DNA of 64,000 nucleotides from contig NZ_JBAMDD010000008.1 of NCBI RefSeq assembly GCF_036961565.1, positions 62,001 to 126,000 on the forward strand, in the 5' to 3' direction. How positions within the stretch are numbered: position 1 is the first letter of the stretch; each line of letters starts with the position of its first letter. The notes under the pieces are model-generated. The model did not search any database and was not told the DNA's origin. It saw only the letters and a program-made list of their open reading frames with translations. The position numbers and the translations under genes were made by a program. Source of the stretch: Chitinimonas sp036961565. GTDB lineage: Bacteria; Pseudomonadota; Gammaproteobacteria; Burkholderiales; Chitinimonadaceae. Below, piece by piece: positions 1-8,608 of this stretch.

Positions 1-158
1 TACGCTGGTCACTCAACGACGGCTTCGGCTTCTACCTGCAGGGCAAGGGCTTCAAGCAACTGCAGCGCCTGCTCAAGCACAACAAGATCACCGGCATCTG
101 CCCTCCGGGCGATCCCAGCCCGATGTGTAAGACTTTGCCCAAACAGGTGTGCGACTGA
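1..158 (+). CDS. C-terminal fragment of an unidentified protein
   Basis: The window opens inside a reading frame that ends at a TGA at 156-158 and leaves about 51 codons. The tail is basic, has aromatic and glycine residues at its start, and contains three cysteines in its last 20 residues (motifs GICPPGD, PMCKT and QVCD). Paired cysteines in a basic tail would suit an exported protein, but this is inference. No family was recognised. Its start and most of its length lie outside the window. Confidence 0.5.
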   Translation, partial: RWSLNDGFGFYLQGKGFKQLQRLLKHNKITGICPPGDPSPMCKTLPKQVCD

Positions 159-243
159 CGTTGACGTAAACGTCACTGTTGCAAAACCCTGTTTTTACTG
201 CGGTTTTCCTGTCTCAGCCAGGCAATACCGGGTCGCTTAAGCG

Positions 244-273
244 TTCGATGCAATGCAACATTTCAGCTAGAAT
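244..273 (+). promoter_or_regulatory. Candidate sigma-70 promoter of the DUF3683 gene
   Basis: TAGAAT at 268-273 matches the -10 consensus in five of six bases. A weaker TTCGAT lies 18 bp upstream at 244-249. Transcription would begin near 280, about 17 bases before the ATG at 297. Called by eye from the two boxes and their spacing. Confidence 0.4.
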
Positions 274-296
274 CGATCCTCCCGATCCCCGCCGAA

Positions 297-3200
297 ATGG
301 TTAGCCTCCCGATGGTCGCCGACGCCCCCCGCTTGCGCGAAATACCTTACAACTACACCTCATTCTCGGATCGCGAAATCGTGATCCGGCTACTGGGTGA
401 AGATGCCTGGTCCGTGCTCGACATCCTGCGCAGCGAGCGCCGCACAGGCCGCTCCGCCCGCATGCTGTTCGAGGTACTGGGCGATATCTGGGTGGTGCAG
501 CGCAACCCCTACCTGCAGGACGACCTGCTCGACAATCCCAAGCGCCTGACCGCCCTGACCGATGCCATGCGCCACCGCCTGCGCGAGATCGAAGCACGGC
601 GCGGCGACAACCCCGGCGTGGGCGACCTACTGACCCGCGCCCAGGCCGCCGTACAGGCTTTCGAGGCCTCCTTCCCCGCCACGGCCGAACTGCGCCGCAA
701 GGTGATGAAGCGCATGGCCGGGCTGACCCGCAAGGACAATATCTGCTTTGATGGCCTGGCCCGCGTCAGCCATGTGACCGACGCCACCGACTGGCGGGTG
801 GAATACCCCTTCGTGGTGCTCAATCCCGACCACGAGGATGAAATGGCCGGCCTGGTCAAGGCCTGCATAGAGCTGGGCCTCACCATCATCCCGCGCGGGG
901 GTGGCACCGGCTACACCGGCGGTGCCGTACCGCTGACGCCCATGTCGGCCGTGATCAACACCGAGAAGCTCGATCGCCACAATGGCGTGGAGTACCTGGA
1001 CCTACCCGGCGTGGAAGGCAAGGTCGCCACCATCAACTGCGGCGCCGGCGTCGTCACCAAGCGGGTGATGGAAGCCGCCGAAGCCGAAGGCCTGGTGTTC
1101 GCCGTCGACCCCACCTCGGCCGAGGCCAGTTGCATAGGTGGCAACGTGGCCATGAATGCCGGCGGCAAGAAGGCCGTGCTCTGGGGTACGGCACTCGATA
1201 ACCTGGCCTCCTGGAAGATGGTGGACCCCGACGGCAACTGGCTGTTAGTGGAGCGCATCAACCACAACCGGGGCAAGATCCATGACGCCGAGATGGTGCG
1301 TTTCAAGGTGCGCCGGCTGCAACCCGATGGCAAGACCCTGATCAGCGAAACCCTGCTCGATGTGCCCGGCCCGCAGTTCCGCAAGGTTGGCCTGGGCAAG
1401 GACGTCACCGACAAGTTCCTGGCCGGCCTGCCCGGCGTGCAGAAGGAAGGCACCGACGGCATCATCACCTCGGCCCGCTTCATCCTGCACAAGATGCCCG
1501 CGCACAGCCGCACCGTCTGCCTGGAGTTCTTCGGCACCGTAGCGCAGGCCACGCCGGCCATCGTCGAGATCAAGGATTACCTGGACGCCCATCCCAAGGC
1601 CATCCTGGCCGGCCTCGAGCATCTGGACTGGCGCTATGTGCGCGCCGTGGGCTACGCCACCAAGGCCAAGAGCCGAGGCCGGCCCAAGATGGTGCTGCTG
1701 GCCGATATCGTCTCGGACGACGAAAACGCCGTGGGCGAAGCCTCCAGCCATGTCGTACGACTGGCCAATGCCCGCCATGGCGAAGGGTTTGTGGCAGTCA
1801 CCGCCGAGGCGCGCAAGAAGTTCTGGCTGGATCGCAGCCGCACCGCCGCCATCGCCCGCCATACCAATGCCTTCAAGATCAACGAGGATGTGGTCATCCC
1901 CCTGCCACGCCTGGGCGACTACTCTGACGGCATTGAGCGCATCAATATCGAGCTCAGCACCCAGAACAAGCTGCAGCTGTTATCGCGGCTCGATGATTTC
2001 TTCAGCCATGGCAAGCTTATCGTGGATGCCGGCGACACCGCCGTCAGCCATGAGGAATTGATAGCCGACCGGCGCGAAGCAGCGCTGAGCCTGATACGGG
2101 CCGTCCATGGCCGCTGGAACTGGCTGCTGCAACACCTGGACGACGCCTACGAGCAGTACACCAGCAACTATCCCGACGCACCGCTGGAGCCGGCCAGCGA
2201 TATCGAGCCGCCGCAGTCGGTGTTCCACGCCCTGCGCGACTTTGCCTTGCGCATCTCCTGGAAGCGCGAACTGCTGGCCGACCTGGATGCCCTGTTCTCG
2301 GGTGCGGCCGACGCGCCCATCCGCGAAGCCATCCGCGCCATCCACAAGAAGACCCTGCACGGCCGCGTCTTCGTGGCCCTGCACATGCACGCCGGTGACG
2401 GCAATGTGCACACCAACCTGCCGGTGAACTCCGACGACTACGACATGCTGCAGACCGCCCACAAGGCCGTGGCCCGCATCATGGTGCTGGCCCGTCAGCT
2501 CAACGGCGTGATCTCAGGCGAACACGGCATAGGCATCACCAAGCTGGAATTCCTGACCGAAGAAGAAATCGGCCCCTTCCGCGCCTACAAGCAGCGGATA
2601 GATCCGCACGGCCGTTTCAACAAGGGCAAGCTGCTGGCTGGCGCCGACCTGCGCAACGCCTATACGCCCTCGTTCGGCCTGCTGGGCGCGGAGTCGCTGA
2701 TACTGGAGCAATCCGACCTGGGCCATATCTCCGACATGGTCAAGGACTGCCTGCGCTGCGGCAAATGCAAGCCGGTCTGCGCCACCCATGTGCCGCGCGC
2801 CAACCTGCTGTATTCGCCCCGTAACAAGATACTGGGCGTAGGCCTGCTGACCGAAGCCTTCCTGTACGAAGAGCAGACCCGCCGTGGCGTCAGCTTCAAG
2901 CACTTCGAGGAATTGGGCGACGTGGCCGACCATTGCACGGTCTGCCACAAATGCGTCAACCCCTGCCCGGTCAAGATCGACTTCGGCGATGTCACCATCG
3001 CCATGCGCAACTTCCTGCGCAAGACCGGCAACCGCAAGTTCAACCCCGGCACGGCAGCGGCCATGGCCTTCCTCACGGCCAAGGACCCCACCACCATCAA
3101 GACCCTGCGCACCGGCATGATGGGCATGGGCTTCAAGCTGCAGCGCCTGGGCCATGATGTGCTCAAGGTGGCCGCCAAGGCACAGACGGCGGCACCGCCC

Positions 3201-4145
3201 GCCAGCGTAGGCAAGCCTTCGGTCAAGACCCAGATCATCCACTTCATCAACAAGAAGATGCCGGGCAACCTGCCCAAGAAAACCGCCCGCGCCCTGCTGG
3301 ATGTGGAAGACAGCGATATCGTGCCGGTGATACGCAACCCCAAGCTAGCCGCCGAGGACAGCGAAGCGGTGTTCTACTTCCCTGGCTGCGGCTCGGAGCG
3401 GCTGTTCTCCCAGGTCGGCCTCGCCACCCAGGCCATGCTCTGGCACGTGGGCACCACCACGGTGCTGCCACCCGGCTACCTGTGCTGCGGCTATCCGCAG
3501 ACCTCCTCCGGCTTTGCCGACAAGGGCGAGCAGATCACCACCGAGAACCGGGTGCTGTTCCACCGCCTGGCCAATACCCTCAACTATCTCGACATCAAGA
3601 CCGTGATCGTCAGCTGCGGCACCTGCATGGACCAGCTGCAGAAGTACCAGTTCGAGCAGATATTCCCCGGCTGCCGCCTGCTGGATATCCACGAGTACCT
3701 GCTGGAGAAAGGCATCAAGCTGAGCGGCCTGACCGGTACCCGCTACATGTACCACGACCCCTGCCACACCCCCATCAAGACCATGAGCCCAATCAAACTG
3801 GCCAACGAACTGATGGGCACCGAAGTGGCATTGAACGAGCGCTGCTGCGGCGAGTCGGGCACCTTCGGCGCCTCCACCCCGCATATCGCCACCCAGGTGC
3901 GCTTCCGCAAGGAAGAAGAAATGCGCAAGGGCGCCGACAAGGCGCGGGCCGGTAGCGACGACAAGGTCAAGATACTGACCTCCTGCCCCAGCTGCCTGCA
4001 AGGCCTGTCCCGCTACAACGACGACGCCGGCACCGAGGCGGACTACATTGTGGTGGAGATGGCCAAGCATGTGCTGGGCGAGAACTGGATGCCAACCTAT
4101 GTGGAAACCGCCCGCAACGGCGGTATCGAGCGGGTATTGCTCTAA
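297..4145 (+). CDS. DUF3683 FAD-linked oxidase / Fe-S oxidoreductase fusion
   Basis: A 1282-residue cytosolic or membrane-peripheral oxidoreductase that joins a D-lactate/glycolate dehydrogenase-like flavoprotein to a GlpC/GlcF-like iron-sulfur protein. The order is an N-terminal DUF3683 segment (about 1-150), an FAD-binding type 4 domain with the glycine-rich PRGGGTGYTGGA loop near residue 200, and the FAD-oxidase C-terminal domain to about 800. Two ferredoxin-type cysteine clusters follow (CLRCGKCKPVC from 818, CTVCHKCVNPCP from 880), then two CCG domains (PGCGSER near 1030, CCGYP, and a final CCGESG). The family is typical of betaproteobacteria. It probably oxidises a 2-hydroxy acid and passes electrons towards quinones, but the substrate is not evident. 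A second ATG five codons downstream is an alternative start. Confidence 0.9.
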   Translation: MVSLPMVADAPRLREIPYNYTSFSDREIVIRLLGEDAWSVLDILRSERRTGRSARMLFEVLGDIWVVQRNPYLQDDLLDNPKRLTALTDAMRHRLREIEARRGDNPGVGDLLTRAQAAVQAFEASFPATAELRRKVMKRMAGLTRKDNICFDGLARVSHVTDATDWRVEYPFVVLNPDHEDEMAGLVKACIELGLTIIPRGGGTGYTGGAVPLTPMSAVINTEKLDRHNGVEYLDLPGVEGKVATINCGAGVVTKRVMEAAEAEGLVFAVDPTSAEASCIGGNVAMNAGGKKAVLWGTALDNLASWKMVDPDGNWLLVERINHNRGKIHDAEMVRFKVRRLQPDGKTLISETLLDVPGPQFRKVGLGKDVTDKFLAGLPGVQKEGTDGIITSARFILHKMPAHSRTVCLEFFGTVAQATPAIVEIKDYLDAHPKAILAGLEHLDWRYVRAVGYATKAKSRGRPKMVLLADIVSDDENAVGEASSHVVRLANARHGEGFVAVTAEARKKFWLDRSRTAAIARHTNAFKINEDVVIPLPRLGDYSDGIERINIELSTQNKLQLLSRLDDFFSHGKLIVDAGDTAVSHEELIADRREAALSLIRAVHGRWNWLLQHLDDAYEQYTSNYPDAPLEPASDIEPPQSVFHALRDFALRISWKRELLADLDALFSGAADAPIREAIRAIHKKTLHGRVFVALHMHAGDGNVHTNLPVNSDDYDMLQTAHKAVARIMVLARQLNGVISGEHGIGITKLEFLTEEEIGPFRAYKQRIDPHGRFNKGKLLAGADLRNAYTPSFGLLGAESLILEQSDLGHISDMVKDCLRCGKCKPVCATHVPRANLLYSPRNKILGVGLLTEAFLYEEQTRRGVSFKHFEELGDVADHCTVCHKCVNPCPVKIDFGDVTIAMRNFLRKTGNRKFNPGTAAAMAFLTAKDPTTIKTLRTGMMGMGFKLQRLGHDVLKVAAKAQTAAPPASVGKPSVKTQIIHFINKKMPGNLPKKTARALLDVEDSDIVPVIRNPKLAAEDSEAVFYFPGCGSERLFSQVGLATQAMLWHVGTTTVLPPGYLCCGYPQTSSGFADKGEQITTENRVLFHRLANTLNYLDIKTVIVSCGTCMDQLQKYQFEQIFPGCRLLDIHEYLLEKGIKLSGLTGTRYMYHDPCHTPIKTMSPIKLANELMGTEVALNERCCGESGTFGASTPHIATQVRFRKEEEMRKGADKARAGSDDKVKILTSCPSCLQGLSRYNDDAGTEADYIVVEMAKHVLGENWMPTYVETARNGGIERVLL

Positions 4146-4176
4146 ACAACTGGATAATGAGGCGCATGGGAGCCAC

Positions 4177-4202
4177 ATGAGGGCCACCCATGCGGCCCTC
4201 AT
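4177..4202 (+). terminator. Hairpin after the DUF3683 gene
   Basis: A perfect 9-bp stem (ATGAGGGCC / GGCCCTCAT) with an 8-base loop lies 32 bases past the stop codon. It lacks a T-run, so it may act with Rho or only stabilise the 3' end. The 4146-4480 gap holds this hairpin, a second T-rich terminator at 4434-4463 and no convincing gene. Confidence 0.5.
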
Positions 4203-4433
4203 CGCATTGCATTCAGCCTAACGCCGGCTATGCTGATGACTGCTGAACTGGGCCCGACCGCACGCCGCCCGGAACCTGCCGCCGCAGCCACCGTGCTAGC
4301 CCCGGCACCATCAGGGCCCGCGTACCAGCCACCGACCTACGTCATATCCGTCAGCAGCACAAGCCGCTGGCCGTATTACCAGAACAGCCAAACGGTAGCC
4401 ACCACACTTGAGTTCGTTGGCTTACGGCCGCAC

Positions 4434-4463
4434 AATGCCAACGTAATAGAATTGGCATTTTTT
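4434..4463 (+). terminator. Rho-independent terminator just upstream of the HIT gene
   Basis: AATGCCAA and TTGGCATT form a perfect 8-bp stem around a 10-base loop, and six T residues follow. It ends only 18 bases before the ATG at 4481. It is therefore either the distal terminator of the upstream unit or a leader attenuator for the HIT gene. TTGAGT (4408-4413) and CACAAT (4431-4436), 17 bp apart, form a weak possible promoter overlapping it. Confidence 0.7.
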
Positions 4464-4480
4464 GATATTAGGCAGCCATC

Positions 4481-4912
4481 ATGACCGCATCCCCCTGCCC
4501 GCTGTGCGCCACCCCCGGCGGCGAATTGCTCTGGCAATCAGCCCTGTATCGCGTGGTACTGGTGGATGAACCCGGCTACCCTGGTTTTTGCCGTGTCATA
4601 CTCAACCAGCACCTGGCCGAGATGACCGAACTTGCCAGCGAAGACCGGGTCGCAATCATGAATGCCGTCTGGGCCGTTGAAGAAGTCCTGCGTAGCGAAC
4701 TGTCACCGGACAAGATCAACCTGGCCAGCCTGGGCAATGTCGTGCCCCATGTGCATTGGCATGTCATCCCGCGCTGGTTGGATGACAGACACTTCCCGGC
4801 CCCCATCTGGGCCCAGCCCATGCGCGAGGGCCATGACAAGGTTATCGACACCACCCGCCTCAAGGCCGCGCTGGCGTCCAGGCTGCTGATGCTAGAGTCG
4901 TTCAAGGAATAA
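4481..4912 (+). CDS. HIT family hydrolase (Ap4A hydrolase-like)
   Basis: A 143-residue histidine-triad protein. The signature His-x-His-x-His is seen in VPHVHWHVIPRW near residue 87, and the N-terminus carries a CPLC pair as in many bacterial HIT proteins. The family hydrolyses or transfers nucleotides from dinucleoside polyphosphates or AMP conjugates; the branch with a W after the triad resembles Ap4A-hydrolase-like members. The protein should be cytosolic. The gene starts 18 bases after a strong terminator, and its stop is 2 bases before the next ATG, so it is probably co-transcribed with the PilZ-like gene. It is distinct from the hinT homologue at 23979-24338. Confidence 0.9.
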   Translation: MTASPCPLCATPGGELLWQSALYRVVLVDEPGYPGFCRVILNQHLAEMTELASEDRVAIMNAVWAVEEVLRSELSPDKINLASLGNVVPHVHWHVIPRWLDDRHFPAPIWAQPMREGHDKVIDTTRLKAALASRLLMLESFKE

Positions 4913-4914
4913 AC

Positions 4915-6549
4915 ATGCACGCACTCGATCTACCGCCCTTCGATGCCTCCCTGCCCATGGAGTTTGCTGACGCGCGCGGCTTCCGGGACTGGTTAAAGCT
5001 GGTGCCCATGATCAATGTGCGGCAGGCCCACGGCGAGGTGTTGGACACGCTGGCCCGCCTCAACGTCAGCCCGGTGCTGCCGATAGAGCGGCTGAAGATG
5101 CTGGAGATGCTGCGAGAGCCGGTCGCCATGCTGCAGGAGGAAAACGCCAAGCGCTACTTCGGCAAGCCCTTCCCCCTGGCCCTCACCGAAGACAGTATCT
5201 GGCTGGCCAACAACCAACTCTGGCTGGCCATGAGTGCCGGCTACCGGCATTGCTGGCAAGCGGCCATCAAGGGCGATGTGATGGTGGCCGATCACAAGGC
5301 CCTGGCCGGCCAGCGCGCTCTGCGCTATGCCGCCCTGGCCATACGCGAGCACCACCTGGCCTACCGGGTCGTGCCGCAGGCCCGCTGGGATGATCTGTAC
5401 GCGCTGTACCAGATCGCAACCGATGCCGATGTCGCCACCAAGATCGTCAAGGACAGCCTCAACAAGCAGACCGAGCTCTCGTCCTGCCATGCGGCCTTCC
5501 TGCAGGCCCTGCTGCTGGCAGCTGCCAACCCCAGCTCCATGCCGGTACGGCAGATCATCTGGACAGATCGCTTGCTGGATCGCTGGTCCAATCAGGCCGC
5601 CATGGCGAGCGTCTCCCCCGCAGACCAGGATAAAGGGGTACTGGCCTTCAATCTGGCAGCACCGGGGGAGCTCAAGCGGCACGACCCGCCGCCCAGCGGC
5701 GAAGGCTGGCGCTTCCTCGATATCGACCCCATAGGCAAGAGCATCAAGAAGCGCATCAAGTACCTGCGTGCCGGCGAATCGCCCGCCCAACTGGGCTTGG
5801 GCGAAGAATACGCCGCCACCACGGTAGAGAACCACCTGATCGGCCTCTACCAGGAATGGTGCGACCTGCCGATAGAGCGCGGCATGCCCCGCCGCCCTGC
5901 CAGGGATGACGCCCCCGAGGCCCAGGTAGGCCTGGGGCTGGTGGCTACCCACTTTGCCGTCGGCGGCGAGCGCTTTGGCCAGCCGGCCGAGCCCATGGAA
6001 GTCCGTGGCCGCGCCATCGCCGACTTCCAGCTGTTCGGTGGCCAGGCCCATCACCTGAGCGCCGCCAAGGTCAATCGCGATGCCGAGCCGGAACCCGAGA
6101 TGGAGGCCTGGCGGGTACACAATGAGAGCGCGCTGGGCTTCAAGCTGGAGCGCAATGAGCCCGGCGGCCGATTGATGCATGGCCAATTGGTTGCCGTACG
6201 CCCCCGCCCAGGACAGGGATTCATGGTCGGCACCGTGCGCTGGCTGCTGGAAGGCAGCAACGGCGAGATCGCCATGGGCGTGCGCGCCCTGCCCGGCATG
6301 CCGCAAGCCGTGGCGGTGCGTGCCACCGGCCTCAACACCTTCTCCAATCGCTTCACCCAGGCCCTGCTACTACCAGGCATGCCCACCCTGCAGGCACTGC
6401 CCAGCCTGCTGCTGCCACCCACCTGGTTCAAGGCCGGCCGCATCATCGAAGTACATATCGAAGGTCAGATCAAGAAGGTCAGGCTGGATCAGTTGATAGA
6501 GCGTGGCCAAGATTTCGAGCGGGTCGCCTTCCAGGGCGAGATAGGCTAG
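4915..6549 (+). CDS. Conserved betaproteobacterial protein with PilZ-like C-terminal region
   Basis: A 544-residue soluble protein without signal peptide or membrane span. The first 350 residues look helical and match no enzyme motif I know. The region around residues 405-470 has the beta-rich pattern of a PilZ domain: NESALGFKL, then LMHGQLVAVRP, then GTVRWLLEGSNGEIAMGVR. This suggests cyclic-di-GMP binding, perhaps in the manner of FimW-type receptors, but the N-terminal RxxxR motif of PilZ was not clearly seen. The start 2 bases after the HIT stop implies one operon. Function beyond possible c-di-GMP sensing is unknown. Confidence 0.65.
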   Translation: MHALDLPPFDASLPMEFADARGFRDWLKLVPMINVRQAHGEVLDTLARLNVSPVLPIERLKMLEMLREPVAMLQEENAKRYFGKPFPLALTEDSIWLANNQLWLAMSAGYRHCWQAAIKGDVMVADHKALAGQRALRYAALAIREHHLAYRVVPQARWDDLYALYQIATDADVATKIVKDSLNKQTELSSCHAAFLQALLLAAANPSSMPVRQIIWTDRLLDRWSNQAAMASVSPADQDKGVLAFNLAAPGELKRHDPPPSGEGWRFLDIDPIGKSIKKRIKYLRAGESPAQLGLGEEYAATTVENHLIGLYQEWCDLPIERGMPRRPARDDAPEAQVGLGLVATHFAVGGERFGQPAEPMEVRGRAIADFQLFGGQAHHLSAAKVNRDAEPEPEMEAWRVHNESALGFKLERNEPGGRLMHGQLVAVRPRPGQGFMVGTVRWLLEGSNGEIAMGVRALPGMPQAVAVRATGLNTFSNRFTQALLLPGMPTLQALPSLLLPPTWFKAGRIIEVHIEGQIKKVRLDQLIERGQDFERVAFQGEIG

Positions 6550-6576
6550 CCCACATCCGCCACCAGGTCGGCGCCG

Positions 6577-7296
6577 CTACCAGGACAGGGTGCCGTTCCA
6601 AGACCTCTCGGCCTGCGGCGCCTCGTCGGCATCGCGCAGCACCTCACGCACCAGGGGCAAGGTCAAAGGGCGGCCACGGGCCAAGGCCGCCCGGTCCAGG
6701 CTATCGAGCAAGCGGGTCAGCTCGCCCAGGTCGCGGCTGCGATGCAGCACCAACCAGCGGCAAACCGCCTCATCCACCTCGCACCCCCGGGCACGGGCCC
6801 GATGGCGCAGCAGTGCGGCCTTGTCCTCATCGTCGGGCTCGCCTATCTCGAACACCAAGCCCCAGCCCAGGCGGGTCGTCAGGTCCTCGCGCAGCAACTG
6901 GCGGGCCGGCGGCTGCAGGCCGGCTGTCAAAATCACCCGTCCCGCTTCGCGCTGGGCGTTGATCAGACCAAACAGCACGATCTGCTCCTCCTCGCCCAAA
7001 CCATCCACATGGTCCACCGCCAACAATTCGTAGCCATGTGCCGCCTCGGCCAGAGGCTGCCGGGCTGCATCCCAGTAATAGGCAAACAGGCCCTGGGCCA
7101 TGGCCCGCTGGACGGTAGCGCGCAGTAGATGGCTCTTGCCGGTGCCGTGGGCACCCCACAGGTACACGCACCCCTCGCCCCCCTGGCCATCAGCCAGGTT
7201 CTGCAAGGCCATGAAGGCCTCCATATTGGGGCCGATGAGGAAGTCATCGAAACCAAAGGGCTCAGGTAGCTGTAGATCCAGCGGCAGCTGCTTCAT
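6577..7296 (-). CDS. hda: DnaA regulatory inactivator Hda
   Basis: A 239-residue AAA+ protein related to DnaA that, bound to the DNA-loaded sliding clamp, stimulates ATP hydrolysis by DnaA and so prevents re-initiation. The extreme N-terminus reads MKQLPLDL, a clamp-binding motif as expected for Hda. Walker A is WGAHGTGKSHLL near residue 48, and the acidic LLAVDHVDGL stretch occupies the Walker B position. The length is typical. The start overlaps the stop of the upstream AI-2E permease gene by 4 bases, so the two are translationally coupled. It converges with the PilZ-like gene, 27 bases away. Confidence 0.92.
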   Translation of the reverse strand: MKQLPLDLQLPEPFGFDDFLIGPNMEAFMALQNLADGQGGEGCVYLWGAHGTGKSHLLRATVQRAMAQGLFAYYWDAARQPLAEAAHGYELLAVDHVDGLGEEEQIVLFGLINAQREAGRVILTAGLQPPARQLLREDLTTRLGWGLVFEIGEPDDEDKAALLRHRARARGCEVDEAVCRWLVLHRSRDLGELTRLLDSLDRAALARGRPLTLPLVREVLRDADEAPQAERSWNGTLSW

Positions 7297-8363
7297 CGCA
7301 GGTACAGGGGGCTATCCAGATATTGCTGCCTGACATGGCGCAGGCCCACCAGCAGGGCCGCCGCCAGCGGCAGCGCCAGCAACACGCCGACAAAGCCGAA
7401 CAACTGACCAAATGCCATCAGGGCAAAGATCACGGCCACAGGATGCAGGCCGATGCGCTCGCCCACCAGCTTGGGGGTAATCACAAAGCCTTCCAGCAGT
7501 TGTCCCATCAGGAACACCCCCCACACCGGCAGCAAGCCGCCCAGCGACTGGAACTGCAGGCCAGCGGCCAAGGTTGCCAGCAGCACGCCGACTATCACCC
7601 CCAGGTAGGGGATGAACACCAGGATGCCGGCGATAATGCCGATGGGCAGGGCCGACTTCACGCCGCAGAGCCACAGGCCCAGGCTGTAGAACACCGCCAT
7701 CAGCAGCATGACCGAGATCTGGCCACGCAGGAATTCCCCCAGCACATCGTCCACCTCGGCTACCAGGCCGGTGACGGTCGCCTGCAGGCGCACCGGTATC
7801 AAGGCCCTGACATGGCCTATCAGCACATGCCAGTCGCGCATGAAATAGAACAGCACCACCGGCAGCAGCACCAGATTGGCCAGCAGCCCCACGACCGCCA
7901 AACCGCCCGACGTCAGCGACGGCAGCACAGCCTTGAACGCCTGCCCGGCCTCGGCCCCATGGGCAGTCAGCCAGGTCTTGATGGATTCGGTATCCAGCGA
8001 CAGCTCCAGGCCCAGCCGCTGCGACAGCAAGGGCGCCACCCGGTCACGCAGCCAGGCCAGCAGCTCCGGCACATAGCCATATAGCGCGCTCAGTTGCTGC
8101 ACAAACAGCGGCACCACAATCAACACCAGCGCCACCAACGCCAGCAGGAGGCCCGCCAGCACCACACCCACCGCCATGCTGCGGTCCCAGCCCCGTGCAG
8201 CCAGCCTGCCCACCAGGGGTTCCAGGATGTAGGCCAGCACGGCAGCCGTGACAAAGGGCGCCAATACCGGTGCCAGCAGGTAGAGGACGACCAGTATGGC
8301 CAGCCCCAGGCCAAGCGGCCAGTAGCGGGTCCAGGTAGGTTTGAGCGGGCGGCGACGTTTCAT
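7293..8363 (-). CDS. AI-2E family transporter (PerM/YdiK-like)
   Basis: A 356-residue polytopic inner-membrane protein. Hydrophobic spans are visible from residue 15 (GLGLAILVVLYLLAP), near 60 and 150-170, and in several helices through to the C-terminus. A long soluble segment lies at about 90-150. These features and the length match the AI-2E/PerM (DUF20) family, whose members are suggested to export small molecules or ions; the substrate here is unknown. The gene lies upstream of hda on the same strand and is divergent from purM, an arrangement common in betaproteobacteria. The 245-bp region 8364-8608 should carry both promoters, but no clear boxes were identified. Confidence 0.88.
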   Translation of the reverse strand: MKRRRPLKPTWTRYWPLGLGLAILVVLYLLAPVLAPFVTAAVLAYILEPLVGRLAARGWDRSMAVGVVLAGLLLALVALVLIVVPLFVQQLSALYGYVPELLAWLRDRVAPLLSQRLGLELSLDTESIKTWLTAHGAEAGQAFKAVLPSLTSGGLAVVGLLANLVLLPVVLFYFMRDWHVLIGHVRALIPVRLQATVTGLVAEVDDVLGEFLRGQISVMLLMAVFYSLGLWLCGVKSALPIGIIAGILVFIPYLGVIVGVLLATLAAGLQFQSLGGLLPVWGVFLMGQLLEGFVITPKLVGERIGLHPVAVIFALMAFGQLFGFVGVLLALPLAAALLVGLRHVRQQYLDSPLYLR

Positions 8364-8608
8364 TTCGGGTAAAATGCGCGCGAATTCCGGTGCTTACAGT
8401 GATAAGGCCTATAAATCTGGCATGGCTTGTTGCCGCCAGTGCTGCATTGTAACCGCACCACCGTCGCCAACGCGCCGGTTTTCGCGGCCTGATGGCCGCA
8501 ACACAGACCCGCAACCCCGCCAGCGTGCGCAGCCCGCCTCCAGCTTGATGGAGGGCCAGGGCGCGAATGGCAGGGGCGGCCCAGATTCCAACGTTCACCG
8601 AGCCTACC

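Noticed and set aside
250..262. TGCAATGCAACA present both before the DUF3683 gene and in the mlaF/regulator gap (39144-39155)
   Set aside because: A shared 12-mer is expected many times by chance in a window of this size; no other evidence links the two promoters.
4230..4484. 84-codon open frame ending over the HIT start codon
   Set aside because: Composition is alanine/proline-rich at first and then crosses a clear transcription terminator; no ribosome-binding site, motif or family similarity.
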